This document shows positions 7,551 through 14,649 of a stretch of 25,290 nucleotides of DNA, piece by piece. Origin of the DNA: JAFGSZ01 sp964492185. Its GTDB lineage: Bacteria > Bacteroidota > Bacteroidia > Bacteroidales > UBA10428. The position numbers were made by a program, and so were the translations under genes. Location: assembly GCA_964492185.1 (NCBI GenBank), contig CAZBJH010000040.1, positions 1 through 25,290 on the forward strand. The letters are read 5' to 3'. The notes under the pieces were generated by a model. It did not search any database. It was not told the DNA's origin and worked only from the letters and a program-made list of their open reading frames with translations. The stretch's first letter is position 1; every line of letters begins with the position of its first letter.

Positions 7551-9152
7551 TCAGGTTTTTTTGATCAATGCCACTACAATAGTATATAGAATAACCAACA
7601 GTGAAAGAAACCTGGAAATGCGACCTATATAATCACCATGTTTTGCATAAAAAGTAATTTTATCATTGGCATTGATGGTATGCCTGATTGCTCCCCTGAC
7701 CCACCAGGTAAGCTTTTTCTCCACATCCCCGCGCTGATTTATAAAACTTGATATCCCGGTATTGGCCGAACGTGCAATACTCCTCCTGGTTTCAATCGCG
7801 CGGATACAGGAAATGCTGTTATGCTGCCTGTAACCCGGCGTATCTCCCCACCAGCCGTCATTCGTGACAACAAAGATCATGTTTGCCCCGTTTTTAATAT
7901 AATCGGCAACAAACTCGCCAAAAACCGACTCCCAGCATATTACCGGGGCAATACCAACAGAATCCTGGGGTGAATAAAAATTTTCACGAAAATCCTGTGT
8001 GCCATGGGCCCTGAATGTTCCCCCTAACCTGAGAGTAAGCTTCTTTAAAAATTTAAGGTATTTTGCATAGGGCATTTTCTCCACGCCAACTACCAGTTTG
8101 GACTTATGATAAACAGGTATATGACCTGTTGAATCGATCTGTATTGCCGAATTAAAGGAATCATAGAAATCGCTGGTACCGGGCAAAGGCCGGGAAGTAG
8201 GAGTGGGCCTTTCATTTTTCCCGTATCTTTTATACGATATTATCCCCACAACATACTTTGCACCGGGGTAATCCCGCGTGAACTTTTTGACGAGACGTAT
8301 ATCGGGAATATAATCTATCTGGCTCAACCATATATTATTATTGATCGAGGTCTCCGGGGCAACAAAATAATCCACATTTTCATCACCCAGTGAATCAGCC
8401 AGATTTAACTGTATTGCAGTTTGTTCTACGCTGGGAATTGAAACAAACTTTTGATAGGGATCAATATTGGGTTGTATGACCACTATATCATAAGGCCATT
8501 CCTTTTCTTCATATGAGAAATATTTAATCAGGGAGATTAACACAGGTACAAGTATAACAAACAGTGCAAGTATTCCTGTTCCCCTTAGTTTCATGCGATA
8601 TGCAGGTAAAATGGTTTTTTTAATAAAAAGATAGATAAGGATGTTCGAGAGCAATATCCATAAACTTCCGCCTAAAACTCCGGTCGCATCATACCACTGA
8701 ATAAAAGGAACATTAAAAGCAAAGGCATGGCCAAGAGTAAGCCATGGCCAGGAGATCTCCCCGTTAATATATATATGCTCATAGCTGATCCAGAATATGA
8801 TAAGAGCAAAATAACCAAGGCCGGAACCAAGTTTTCTTTTGCAAATATGGAACAACCAAAAAACACTGCTCATTAAAAGGGTATTCACCAAAACAGCCAT
8901 CAACATGCCAACAAAAGACGCATTGTATATCCACCAGGTTGTACCCGCATTCCAAATAATAAATGCAATGAAACCAAATTGAAATGCCTTTACAAAACGG
9001 TAATCTTTCTTGTGATTATCGAGATAATCCTCTACAAAGAAAAGAGGTACCAACGCGATCAGTGCCATCAAGCCATGCCCCCATTCATACCATGCCGGGA
9101 TCAAAAGCAGGCCACTCGCGAGAGAATAATATTTAAGCTTTTCCCTGTTCAT
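7551..9152 (-). CDS. lnt: apolipoprotein N-acyltransferase
   Basis: The 533-residue inner-membrane enzyme transfers the third acyl chain to the N-terminal Cys of lipoproteins, the last step of lipoprotein maturation. The first about 210 residues hold several hydrophobic segments, then a carbon-nitrogen hydrolase domain follows (about 222-505), then a final membrane segment. The nitrilase-type triad is visible: Glu about 267 in VAPETS, Lys about 350 in YHKSKLVVGVEK, and Cys about 406 in PVICWESVFGEF. An upstream extension of 26 codons would start with TTG at 9230 and is not hydrophobic; the ATG at 9150-9152 gives MNREKLKYYS and is preferred. It is divergent from the M3 peptidase gene, with about 240 bp between starts. 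Confidence 0.9.
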   Translation of the reverse strand: MNREKLKYYSLASGLLLIPAWYEWGHGLMALIALVPLFFVEDYLDNHKKDYRFVKAFQFGFIAFIIWNAGTTWWIYNASFVGMLMAVLVNTLLMSSVFWLFHICKRKLGSGLGYFALIIFWISYEHIYINGEISWPWLTLGHAFAFNVPFIQWYDATGVLGGSLWILLSNILIYLFIKKTILPAYRMKLRGTGILALFVILVPVLISLIKYFSYEEKEWPYDIVVIQPNIDPYQKFVSIPSVEQTAIQLNLADSLGDENVDYFVAPETSINNNIWLSQIDYIPDIRLVKKFTRDYPGAKYVVGIISYKRYGKNERPTPTSRPLPGTSDFYDSFNSAIQIDSTGHIPVYHKSKLVVGVEKMPYAKYLKFLKKLTLRLGGTFRAHGTQDFRENFYSPQDSVGIAPVICWESVFGEFVADYIKNGANMIFVVTNDGWWGDTPGYRQHNSISCIRAIETRRSIARSANTGISSFINQRGDVEKKLTWWVRGAIRHTINANDKITFYAKHGDYIGRISRFLSLLVILYTIVVALIKKT

Positions 9153-9394
9153 TTTATTATCCTGAGTAAAGGTGTCAAAGATAATAAAATTATTATTCCC
9201 CGGTTTTGCGGCCAAGCGGTTAGTCAGCAAGAAAAATATTACGGAATTGATCTGACCGTATAGTTCGATTTTGTTTTGAACAAAGAGATTTTTTTATGTT
9301 ATTTGCTGATTTTTTAAGGCAGTTTTGAGAAATTACAATAAACATATTCATAAAATGAATGTTAAAAAATCATAACACACTTATCCGGAAAAAT

Positions 9395-11464
9395 ATGACA
9401 AAACATTACCAGGACGATAATCCCTTACTTTCTGACTTTAATACCTATAAACAAACAGCTCCTTTTGACAAATTTAAACCCGGCCATTTTCTGCCGGCAT
9501 TTAATGAGGCTGTCAGGATCGCAAGAGAAGAAATTGAACAGCTGATAAACAATCCCGGACCGGCTACTTTTGAAAACACCGTGGAAGCCCTTGAAAGAAG
9601 CGGGGAAAAATTATCAATGATCCAATCTGTCTTTTTCAATCTGAATGCCGCGGAAACCTCACCTGAAATTCAAAATATAGCACAGGAAGTATCCCCCGTT
9701 CTCACTGATTTTATGAATGACATAATGCTGAATAAAAAATTGTTTGAGCGTGTAAAAACCGTTCATGATAAATATTCGGGTAAGCTGATCAACAAAGAAA
9801 AAGAAAAGCTCCTTAAAGAAACCTATACGGGTTTCATCCGAAAAGGAGCCAACCTGGGTAAAGAGAAGAAAGAAAAGTTCAGGAAGATATCAAGGGAATT
9901 ATCAGGCCTTACACTTAAATTCGGGGAAAACGTACTTGGCGACACCAATGAATACGCGCTGCACATCACGCGTGAAGACGACCTTTCGGGTTTGCCTCCC
10001 CAAATTATTAATGCAGCACGGCAGGAAGCCGCGGGGCGGGATCTGGATGGCTGGGTTTTTACACTCAAATCACCAAGCTACCTGCCCTTTATGAAATATG
10101 CCGGTAACCGGAAATTGAGGGAAGAATTGTTCCGGGCATATAACAGCAGGGGATTTCGAAATAATAAAAACAATAATCTGAATACCTTAAAAAGAATCAT
10201 TGAATTACGGATTGAAACAGCACAATTGCTCGGCTATAATAACTATGCAGAATATGTTCTAGAGAAACGTATGGCCGGCACACCTGAAAAAGTCAGGATA
10301 TTCCTTGATGATCTGTTCAGAAATTCCATGCCGGCAGCACGTTTGGAATTGCAGGAGCTGGAGGAATTTTCACGTAAGCTGGGCCATGATGCTGAAATAC
10401 AGCAATGGGACTGGGCTTTTTATGCTGAAAAACTGAAAAAAGAAAAATACGACTATGACGAAGAAATGGTAAGACCGTTTTTTAAACTGGAAAATGTTCA
10501 GCAGGGAATATTTGATCTGGTAAATACCCTGTATGGAATTACTTTTCAGGAACGCGGGGATATTCCCGTATATCATCCTGATGTGAAAACATATTCCATG
10601 CATGATCGGAACAATAAATATACCGGGATATTATACCTCGATTTTTTCCCCAGAAAGGGAAAACAAGGAGGCGCGTGGATGACATCATATTATGACCAGC
10701 ACGTGGATAAGAACGGGGAGAATATTCGTCCTCACGTTTCTCTTGTCTTTAATTTTCCGGAGCCATCGGATCACATTCCTTCTTTACTGAATTTTAACGA
10801 AGTGACTACTTTCCTGCATGAATTCGGGCACGGCCTTCACGGACTGTTAAGTAACTGCTCGTACCAGAGCCTTTCCGGCACTAATGTATATCGTGATTTT
10901 GTAGAACTCCCCTCCCAGGTAATGGAAAACTGGGCAACAGAAAAAGAATGGCTGGAAAAAACAGCAAAACACTATAAAACCGGCGAACAAATACCGGAAG
11001 ACCTGATCGATAAACTAATTAGCAGCAGGAATTTTCACAACGGATATGCCTTTATCAGGCAAATTGGCTTTGCAATGCTCGATATGGCATGGCATACATT
11101 ACAGGAGCCCCCGGATGAAAATATTCCTGAATTTGAAAAAAGTACGGAAAGACAAGTGCGATTGTTACCTGACATTCCCGAATGTATTATGAGCACAGCT
11201 TTTTCACATATTTTTGCAGGAGGATATGCAGCAGGGTATTACAGTTACAAATGGTCGGAGGTGCTAGATGCCGATGCTTTTTCTCTATTCAGGGAAAAAG
11301 GCATTTTCGATCAAAAAACAGCTGAACTGTTCCGAAAAAATATTCTTGAAAAAGGAGGAACAGAAGATCCTCTGAAACTCTATGAAAAATTCAGGGGCCG
11401 TGAACCAACACCGGAGCCTTTACTGGAACGAAGCGGCCTGAAAAAAATAAATCAGGGTGTCTGA
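9395..11464 (+). CDS. M3 family zinc metallopeptidase (oligopeptidase A / dipeptidyl carboxypeptidase-like)
   Basis: The 689-residue enzyme has the size of M3A peptidases such as PrlC/OpdA and Dcp. The zinc site is complete: HEFGH at about 475-479 in TTFLHEFGHGLHGLL, and the third ligand Glu 29 residues after the first His in DFVELPSQ. The downstream region with GGYAAGYYSYKWSEVLDADAF is also characteristic. No signal peptide is present, so a cytoplasmic role in degrading short peptides is expected. The exact subfamily (endopeptidase or dipeptidyl carboxypeptidase) cannot be settled by eye. An in-frame ATG at 9359 would add 12 residues; I chose 9395 because MTKHYQDDNPLL matches where relatives begin. 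Confidence 0.9.
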   Translation: MTKHYQDDNPLLSDFNTYKQTAPFDKFKPGHFLPAFNEAVRIAREEIEQLINNPGPATFENTVEALERSGEKLSMIQSVFFNLNAAETSPEIQNIAQEVSPVLTDFMNDIMLNKKLFERVKTVHDKYSGKLINKEKEKLLKETYTGFIRKGANLGKEKKEKFRKISRELSGLTLKFGENVLGDTNEYALHITREDDLSGLPPQIINAARQEAAGRDLDGWVFTLKSPSYLPFMKYAGNRKLREELFRAYNSRGFRNNKNNNLNTLKRIIELRIETAQLLGYNNYAEYVLEKRMAGTPEKVRIFLDDLFRNSMPAARLELQELEEFSRKLGHDAEIQQWDWAFYAEKLKKEKYDYDEEMVRPFFKLENVQQGIFDLVNTLYGITFQERGDIPVYHPDVKTYSMHDRNNKYTGILYLDFFPRKGKQGGAWMTSYYDQHVDKNGENIRPHVSLVFNFPEPSDHIPSLLNFNEVTTFLHEFGHGLHGLLSNCSYQSLSGTNVYRDFVELPSQVMENWATEKEWLEKTAKHYKTGEQIPEDLIDKLISSRNFHNGYAFIRQIGFAMLDMAWHTLQEPPDENIPEFEKSTERQVRLLPDIPECIMSTAFSHIFAGGYAAGYYSYKWSEVLDADAFSLFREKGIFDQKTAELFRKNILEKGGTEDPLKLYEKFRGREPTPEPLLERSGLKKINQGV

Positions 11465-11669
11465 ATACTGATATTTGATGTAATTGTTCCTGTTGGCAAT
11501 GCCTGACGGATATCCCTGACTGAATAATTAATGCATCATGTTTGATGTAAATGCAGAACGTCGAAAACTGAAGTTCAGCCCGGCGAAGCCAACAATGCAT
11601 ATTAAAAAAATGAATGTTTATATCATTTTGCCTGTAAGCTTGTATAGTAAACTTTTTTTTTATTAAATT
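11465..11669. other. intergenic stretch with no gene
   Basis: About 205 bp between the M3 peptidase stop and the family A element. It is AT-rich, holds no convincing ORF, RNA or terminator, and ends with the TAAATT hexamer (11664-11669) that is the left target duplication of the element. A 14-bp stretch CCCGGCGAAGCCAA (11579-11592) recurs inverted at 18937-18950. Confidence 0.6.
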
Positions 11670-11832
11670 GTGTCTGTCCTTAAAGTCCCATTTGCCGTGC
11701 TAAGCTTGTCCGAAAATTGCTCATTTACGACAAGTAAACTCCGCGTTTTCGGACTGCACGAGCCTTGCAAATGAAACTTTCTGAACAGATACATGACCGA
11801 TAAAACATTTTGCCAACTTTATTGACGGACAC
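11670..11832 (+). mobile_element. MITE-like element, family A, copy 2 (163 bp, 6-bp target duplication)
   Basis: Non-coding 163-bp element beginning GTGTCTGTCC and ending GACGGACAC, flanked by exact direct repeats TAAATT at 11664-11669 and 11833-11838. The duplicated hexamer differs from the TAAATA of the other copies yet matches on both sides, which is what a real target duplication predicts. It contains the same nested inverted repeats as copy 1 (GTCCGAAAA/TTTTCGGAC and CATTTGC/GCAAATG). It ends 35 bp before the ribokinase start and probably contributes to that gene's promoter. Confidence 0.88.
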
Positions 11833-11840
11833 TAAATTGG
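11809..11840 (+). promoter_or_regulatory. putative hybrid promoter for ribokinase formed at the MITE edge
   Basis: TTTG at 11809-11812 lies inside the MITE and is an exact -33 box. After exactly 20 bp follows TAAATTGG at 11833-11840, made of the target duplication plus two flanking bases, one mismatch from TAnnTTTG. The predicted transcript would start about 20 bp before the ribokinase ATG. Family A copy 1 has a TTTG at the same distance from its right end. Function is inferred from motif and spacing only. Confidence 0.45.
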
Positions 11841-11867
11841 TTTTATGAACCCTGATACCCTTGAAAA

Positions 11868-12779
11868 ATGAAAATAACTGTTGTAGGAAGCTCAAATACC
11901 GATATGATCATCAAAGTGCCCAAATTGCCTGGTATCGGTGAAACTATACTTGGAGGAAAATTTACCACTGCCCTAGGAGGAAAAGGCGCCAACCAAGCAG
12001 TTGCAGCAGCACGCGCCGGCGGTGATGTAACTTTTATATCACGTATCGGTAATGATGTATTTGGAGAAAAGTCGATTGATGGTTTCAGGAAGGATAGAAT
12101 CCACGTGGATTATATAGTCATAGATCCTGACGCGCCTTCGGGAATTGCCCAGATACTGGTCAACCAGCAGGGTGATAATACAATTGCTGTTGCCCCCGGG
12201 GCAAACAGTAATCTTTCTGAATATGATGTTATTGCCGCAAGGGATATCATTCTGAATTCGGATATTGTCTTGATACAACTGGAAATACCCCTTAAAACTG
12301 TACAGTATACAGCAAAACTAGCTTGTGAAAATGGCGTTAAAGTCATACTGAATCCCGCACCTGTCCATGCACTTCCTATTGAACTGCTGAAATCAGCCTT
12401 CATTCTTACACCCAATCAGGCAGAAGCTGAATTACTTACGGGAGTAAGAGTGGAAAATGAAAATTCGGCCGAAGATGCCGGCCGTATCCTTATCTCTAAA
12501 GGAGTGAATAAAGTAATCATTACTATGGGGCGTGAAGGCGCACTTGTTCTTGACAGCAGCGGCTCAGAACTGGTTACCGGCTATAAAGTGAATGTTGAAG
12601 ACACAACAGCTGCAGGTGATGTTTTTAACGGGGCTCTTGCCGTTGCAATAGCTGAAAAACGAAATATCTTTGATGCGGTAAGGTTTGCCAATGCAGCAGC
12701 CGCTCTTTCGGTAACCCGGCTTGGCGCCCAGCCTTCAGCCCCGCTACGTGAAGAAATCGAAGATTTTCTTAAGGAATAG
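11868..12779 (+). CDS. rbsK: ribokinase, PfkB family
   Basis: The 303-residue protein matches ribokinase length. It has both PfkB signatures: GGKGANQAVAAARAG (about 37-51) and DTTAAGDVFNGALA (about 245-258) with the catalytic Asp about 251. The N-terminal sugar-binding part contains SSNTDMIIKVPKLPGIGET. Ribokinase phosphorylates D-ribose at O5 using ATP in the cytoplasm. No ribose transporter, RbsD or LacI-type regulator is nearby, so the gene stands alone and might also act on a related sugar such as deoxyribose. A family A element lies directly upstream and a family B element begins 15 bp after the stop. Confidence 0.88.
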   Translation: MKITVVGSSNTDMIIKVPKLPGIGETILGGKFTTALGGKGANQAVAAARAGGDVTFISRIGNDVFGEKSIDGFRKDRIHVDYIVIDPDAPSGIAQILVNQQGDNTIAVAPGANSNLSEYDVIAARDIILNSDIVLIQLEIPLKTVQYTAKLACENGVKVILNPAPVHALPIELLKSAFILTPNQAEAELLTGVRVENENSAEDAGRILISKGVNKVIITMGREGALVLDSSGSELVTGYKVNVEDTTAAGDVFNGALAVAIAEKRNIFDAVRFANAAAALSVTRLGAQPSAPLREEIEDFLKE

Positions 12780-12793
12780 ATACCCTTTATTTA

Positions 12794-12934
12794 GAGTCTG
12801 TCTATAAACTCGCAGTGTTTGTTCAGAATGTTCGAGATCAAGGCGCGCGAACATTTTAAACCGCAGTATACTAAAGTATTCGAGGATTTAAAATGTGAGC
12901 AGCAACGCAGATATCGGACATTATGGACAGACAC
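12794..12934 (-). mobile_element. MITE-like element, family B, copy 1 (141 bp, 6-bp target duplication)
   Basis: Inverted copy of the 141-bp family B repeat; read on the minus strand it begins GTGTCTGTCCATAATGTCC and ends CAGACTC. It is flanked by exact direct repeats TATTTA at 12788-12793 and 12935-12940. By eye it differs from copy 2 at about nine positions. The centre carries an ATACT/AGTAT inverted repeat and TTTTAAA blocks that can pair. No coding capacity. Confidence 0.9.
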
Positions 12935-12944
12935 TATTTAAGTA

Positions 12945-13020
12945 ATATCTGTCCATAATGTCGATATCTGCGGTACTCTTGTCCGAAAAATGTTCTTTTG
13001 AGTCATTTAACTCCGCATCA
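12945..13020 (+). mobile_element. left part of a diverged GTCTGTCC-type element (family C), interrupted by the 770-bp element
   Basis: The sequence begins ATATCTGTCCATAATGTCGA and then ATCTGC, like the left end of family B. It continues CTTGTCCGAAAAATG and AACTCCGC like the interior of family A. It stops at CTCCGCATCA (13011-13020), where a 770-bp insertion begins. The alignment resumes at 13791. No intact right terminus is seen after that, so this copy appears old and decayed. Confidence 0.6.
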
Positions 13021-13095
13021 GGCTATTATATGGAATAGCATTGTTATTATTAAATACTATTGTTATTTATATATGCCTTCAAAGGGCCAATTGTT

Positions 13096-13152
13096 TCGAA
13101 CCGCTCCCCAAGCGGTTCGACTTACTTTTTTGCTACAGCGAAAAAAAGTAAG
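13096..13152. repeat. left subterminal hairpin pair of the 770-bp element
   Basis: TCGAACCGCT (13096-13105) and AGCGGTTCGA (13111-13120) form a perfect 10-bp stem with loop CCCCA. Directly after it, CTTACTTTTTTGC and GCGAAAAAAAGTAAG form a second stem with a T/A tract (13121-13152). The second could act as a terminator in either direction. Confidence 0.8.
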
Positions 13153-13171
13153 CAAAAAACGCCGCCGCTGA

Positions 13172-13284
13172 CAGGATTTTCCTAAAAAATCAAGGTGATA
13201 ACCTAAAAATCGAGAACTCCTTACGTCAGACAGCTCGATTTTTTAAACGGTGATCACCTTGATTTTTTTTAACGGAAAATCCTG
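13172..13284. repeat. large imperfect hairpin, about 113 nt
   Basis: CAGGATTTTCC at the left pairs with GGAAAATCCTG at the right. Inside, AAAAATCAAGGTGAT pairs with ATCACCTTGATTTTT and AAAAATCGAG with CTCGATTTTT, leaving small bulges and an apical loop around AACTCCTTACGTCAGACAG. The arms are far too long and regular for chance. Confidence 0.85.
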
Positions 13285-13683
13285 AATGCGGGGTCCCGTT
13301 TTGTTGTTGGTTGATCTGGAAAGGATGCTACCCTCATAAACTTACAATACTTTATGATAACCTGTGCTATGGCAGAAGGAACACATAGCTCATCCGGATT
13401 TGTACCCGAACGAAGGAAGCTAATCTGGATATTTCTTTACCCTACTCCAGGCAGATGAAGCCGTTGTTCCGCAATGCCCACTTTCCTTAAAATCAGCATA
13501 AAGTTATGCAGTAGCGGGGCCCGTCTCAGAGAAATCGCGTAAGATTTCAAGGAAGGTTTTCGTTGCAGAGGCCCTGGAGGAACCCTGTCAGAGCGACGAC
13601 GAAGGAGGAGTGAGTTTGGGTTCCGCGGGGAGAAAATCTTCCGTAGCAAATCAAGCGATTTTTATGGAACGGTGACTTTTTTG

Positions 13684-13739
13684 CTAACTTTTTGGGTGGC
13701 AGCCAAAAAGTTAGTCGAACTGCCTCGCGGGCAGTTCGA
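13684..13739. repeat. right subterminal hairpin pair of the 770-bp element
   Basis: CTAACTTTTTGG (13684-13695) and CCAAAAAGTTAG (13703-13714) form a perfect 12-bp stem. It is followed at once by TCGAACTGCC (13715-13724) and GGCAGTTCGA (13730-13739), a perfect 10-bp stem with a 5-base loop. The order mirrors the left pair, and the TCGAAC(C/T)GC stem is nearly the same sequence. Confidence 0.85.
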
Positions 13740-13790
13740 AATCACGGCTTGCGGGAATGCATATTGAAACAATGCTATTCTATATAATAG

Positions 13791-13850
13791 CTCCGCATCA
13801 CACGTACGCGTTACAAAAGCGCGCGAGTATGCTCTCCTCTATATTATTTA
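13791..13850 (+). mobile_element. right remnant of the interrupted family C element
   Basis: Starting with the second copy of CTCCGCATCA, the sequence continues CGTTACAAAAGCGCGCGAG, which resembles the family A interior after AACTCCGC (there TTTTCGGACCGCGCGAG). Similarity fades near 13835-13850 and no GACAGACAC-like end follows. The right boundary is therefore uncertain. Confidence 0.4.
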
Positions 13851-13933
13851 ACATATTAACAATAAACCTATATTTGCATGTCAATGTGGCATATGTTTTT
13901 CGCCCAAAGCTGCCATTATAGCAGAAAATATGT

Positions 13934-13963
13934 ATTGGTACATTACTTGCCCTTCTTACCTTG
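13934..13963 (+). promoter_or_regulatory. possible promoter of the small heat-shock gene
   Basis: ATTG (13934-13937), 19 bp, then TACCTTG (13957-13963) is a partial fit to the TTTG / TAnnTTTG pair. It lies about 68 bp before the start. No clear CIRCE-type or other heat-shock operator is visible. Weak call. Confidence 0.25.
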
Positions 13964-14030
13964 AAAATAGAAAATAAAAGTTTAACCCGTCTGCTATGAA
14001 CGCAGACCCAAATTATAGGAGGAACGAATT

Positions 14031-14462
14031 ATGTTACCTTTAATAAAAACAAGAACAGCATGGCCTAATTTAATAGATGAATTATTAAATGATAATTTTT
14101 TACCGGGTTTTCACACCGGTGAACAAGGTACTTCAACACCTGCAGTAAATATTATCGAAGAAAATGATAATTACCGGATTGAAGTTGCCGCGCCGGGCTT
14201 ATCCAAAGATGACTTTAAGATCACAATTGAAAACGACACGCTTACCATTTCATCGGAAAAAGAAGAAAAACACGAAAGTGATGACGAAAAAGTAATGCGT
14301 CGTGAATTCAGTTACAGTAATTTCTGCAGGTCATTCGTATTACCGGAAGGTGTAAATGAAGAAAAGATCAAGGCCCGGAACAAAGACGGAATTCTGCAGG
14401 TCGAAGTTCCCAAAAGGGAAGAAGCCAAAGTAAAACCTGTGAAAGAAATTAAGATCGCCTGA
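14031..14462 (+). CDS. small heat-shock protein, Hsp20/alpha-crystallin family
   Basis: The 143-residue cytoplasmic chaperone binds unfolding proteins without ATP. It has the usual layout: a short variable N-terminus (about 1-35), an alpha-crystallin domain (about 38-128) with NYRIEVAAPGLSKDDFKITIEND and SYSNFCRSFVLPEGVNEEKIKARNKDGILQVEVPK, and a short charged tail. The A-x-x-x-x-G-I-L-x-V motif of the family is present at ARNKDGILQV. A strong AGGAGG Shine-Dalgarno site nine bases upstream fixes the start; such a site is rare in this window and fits a highly expressed stress gene. It stands alone, with a terminator 27 bp after the stop. Confidence 0.93.
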   Translation: MLPLIKTRTAWPNLIDELLNDNFLPGFHTGEQGTSTPAVNIIEENDNYRIEVAAPGLSKDDFKITIENDTLTISSEKEEKHESDDEKVMRREFSYSNFCRSFVLPEGVNEEKIKARNKDGILQVEVPKREEAKVKPVKEIKIA

Positions 14463-14488
14463 TTTTCATAAGGATAAGTTTTTGAGGG

Positions 14489-14523
14489 AATGCCATCATA
14501 CTTCGGTATGGTGGCATTTTTTT
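14489..14523 (+). terminator. intrinsic terminator of the Hsp20 gene
   Basis: AATGCCATCATAC (14489-14501) pairs with GTATGGTGGCATT around a TTCG tetraloop, with one G-U wobble, and is followed by a run of T bases. A UUCG-capped stem plus U-tract is a classic strong terminator. Confidence 0.9.
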
Positions 14524-14604
14524 GTTAAAAAATTATAAAAAATTATAAAATATGAGTCGAATTTATTTTTTTTGTGGTCAATAATAAAATTAAAACCGGA
14601 ATGA

Positions 14605-14612
14605 TATCTTTA
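14605..14612 (+). promoter_or_regulatory. possible -7 box of the gldA operon promoter
   Basis: TATCTTTA matches TAnnTTTG at all but the last base and sits 38 bp upstream of the gldA-like start, after the Hsp20 terminator. No good -33 box is seen at the expected distance. Confidence 0.3.
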
Positions 14613-14649
14613 CGACATAATTTGTAAACTTTTATTCAATATAACTTAT

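Larger units (their letters stand above)
13021..13790. mobile_element. 770-bp non-coding element with terminal inverted repeats and 10-bp target duplication
   Basis: The block is bounded by exact 10-bp direct repeats CTCCGCATCA at 13011-13020 and 13791-13800. Its ends are inverted repeats: 13023-13045 and 13768-13790 match in reverse complement at 22 of 23 bases. The left end has two extra G bases outside the repeat. The interior is rich in hairpins, and both ends carry one similar 10-bp-stem hairpin and one T/A-tract hairpin in mirrored order. No ORF looks real. It interrupts an older family C element, so it arrived later. I do not recognise it; a non-autonomous transposon or a mobile structured-RNA cassette are both possible. 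Confidence 0.75.

Noticed and set aside
9153..9230. Upstream extension of the apolipoprotein N-acyltransferase
   Set aside because: Requires a TTG start and adds a non-hydrophobic 26 residues before a normal family N-terminus.
13070..13170. Short plus-strand ORF reading through the left hairpins (contains LTFLLQRKKVSKKRR)
   Set aside because: The peptide is simply the translation of the two hairpins; I recall similar conceptual peptides as a common false call at such structures.
13437..13649. 70-residue minus-strand ORF inside the 770-bp element
   Set aside because: It is Arg/Leu/Pro-rich, has no recognisable motif or ribosome site, and lies wholly in hairpin-rich mobile DNA; likely a chance ORF.
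13011..13800. Reading the 10-bp direct repeats as an integron or phage attachment site
   Set aside because: No integrase, no attC-like array and no cargo gene; the terminal inverted repeats fit transposition better.
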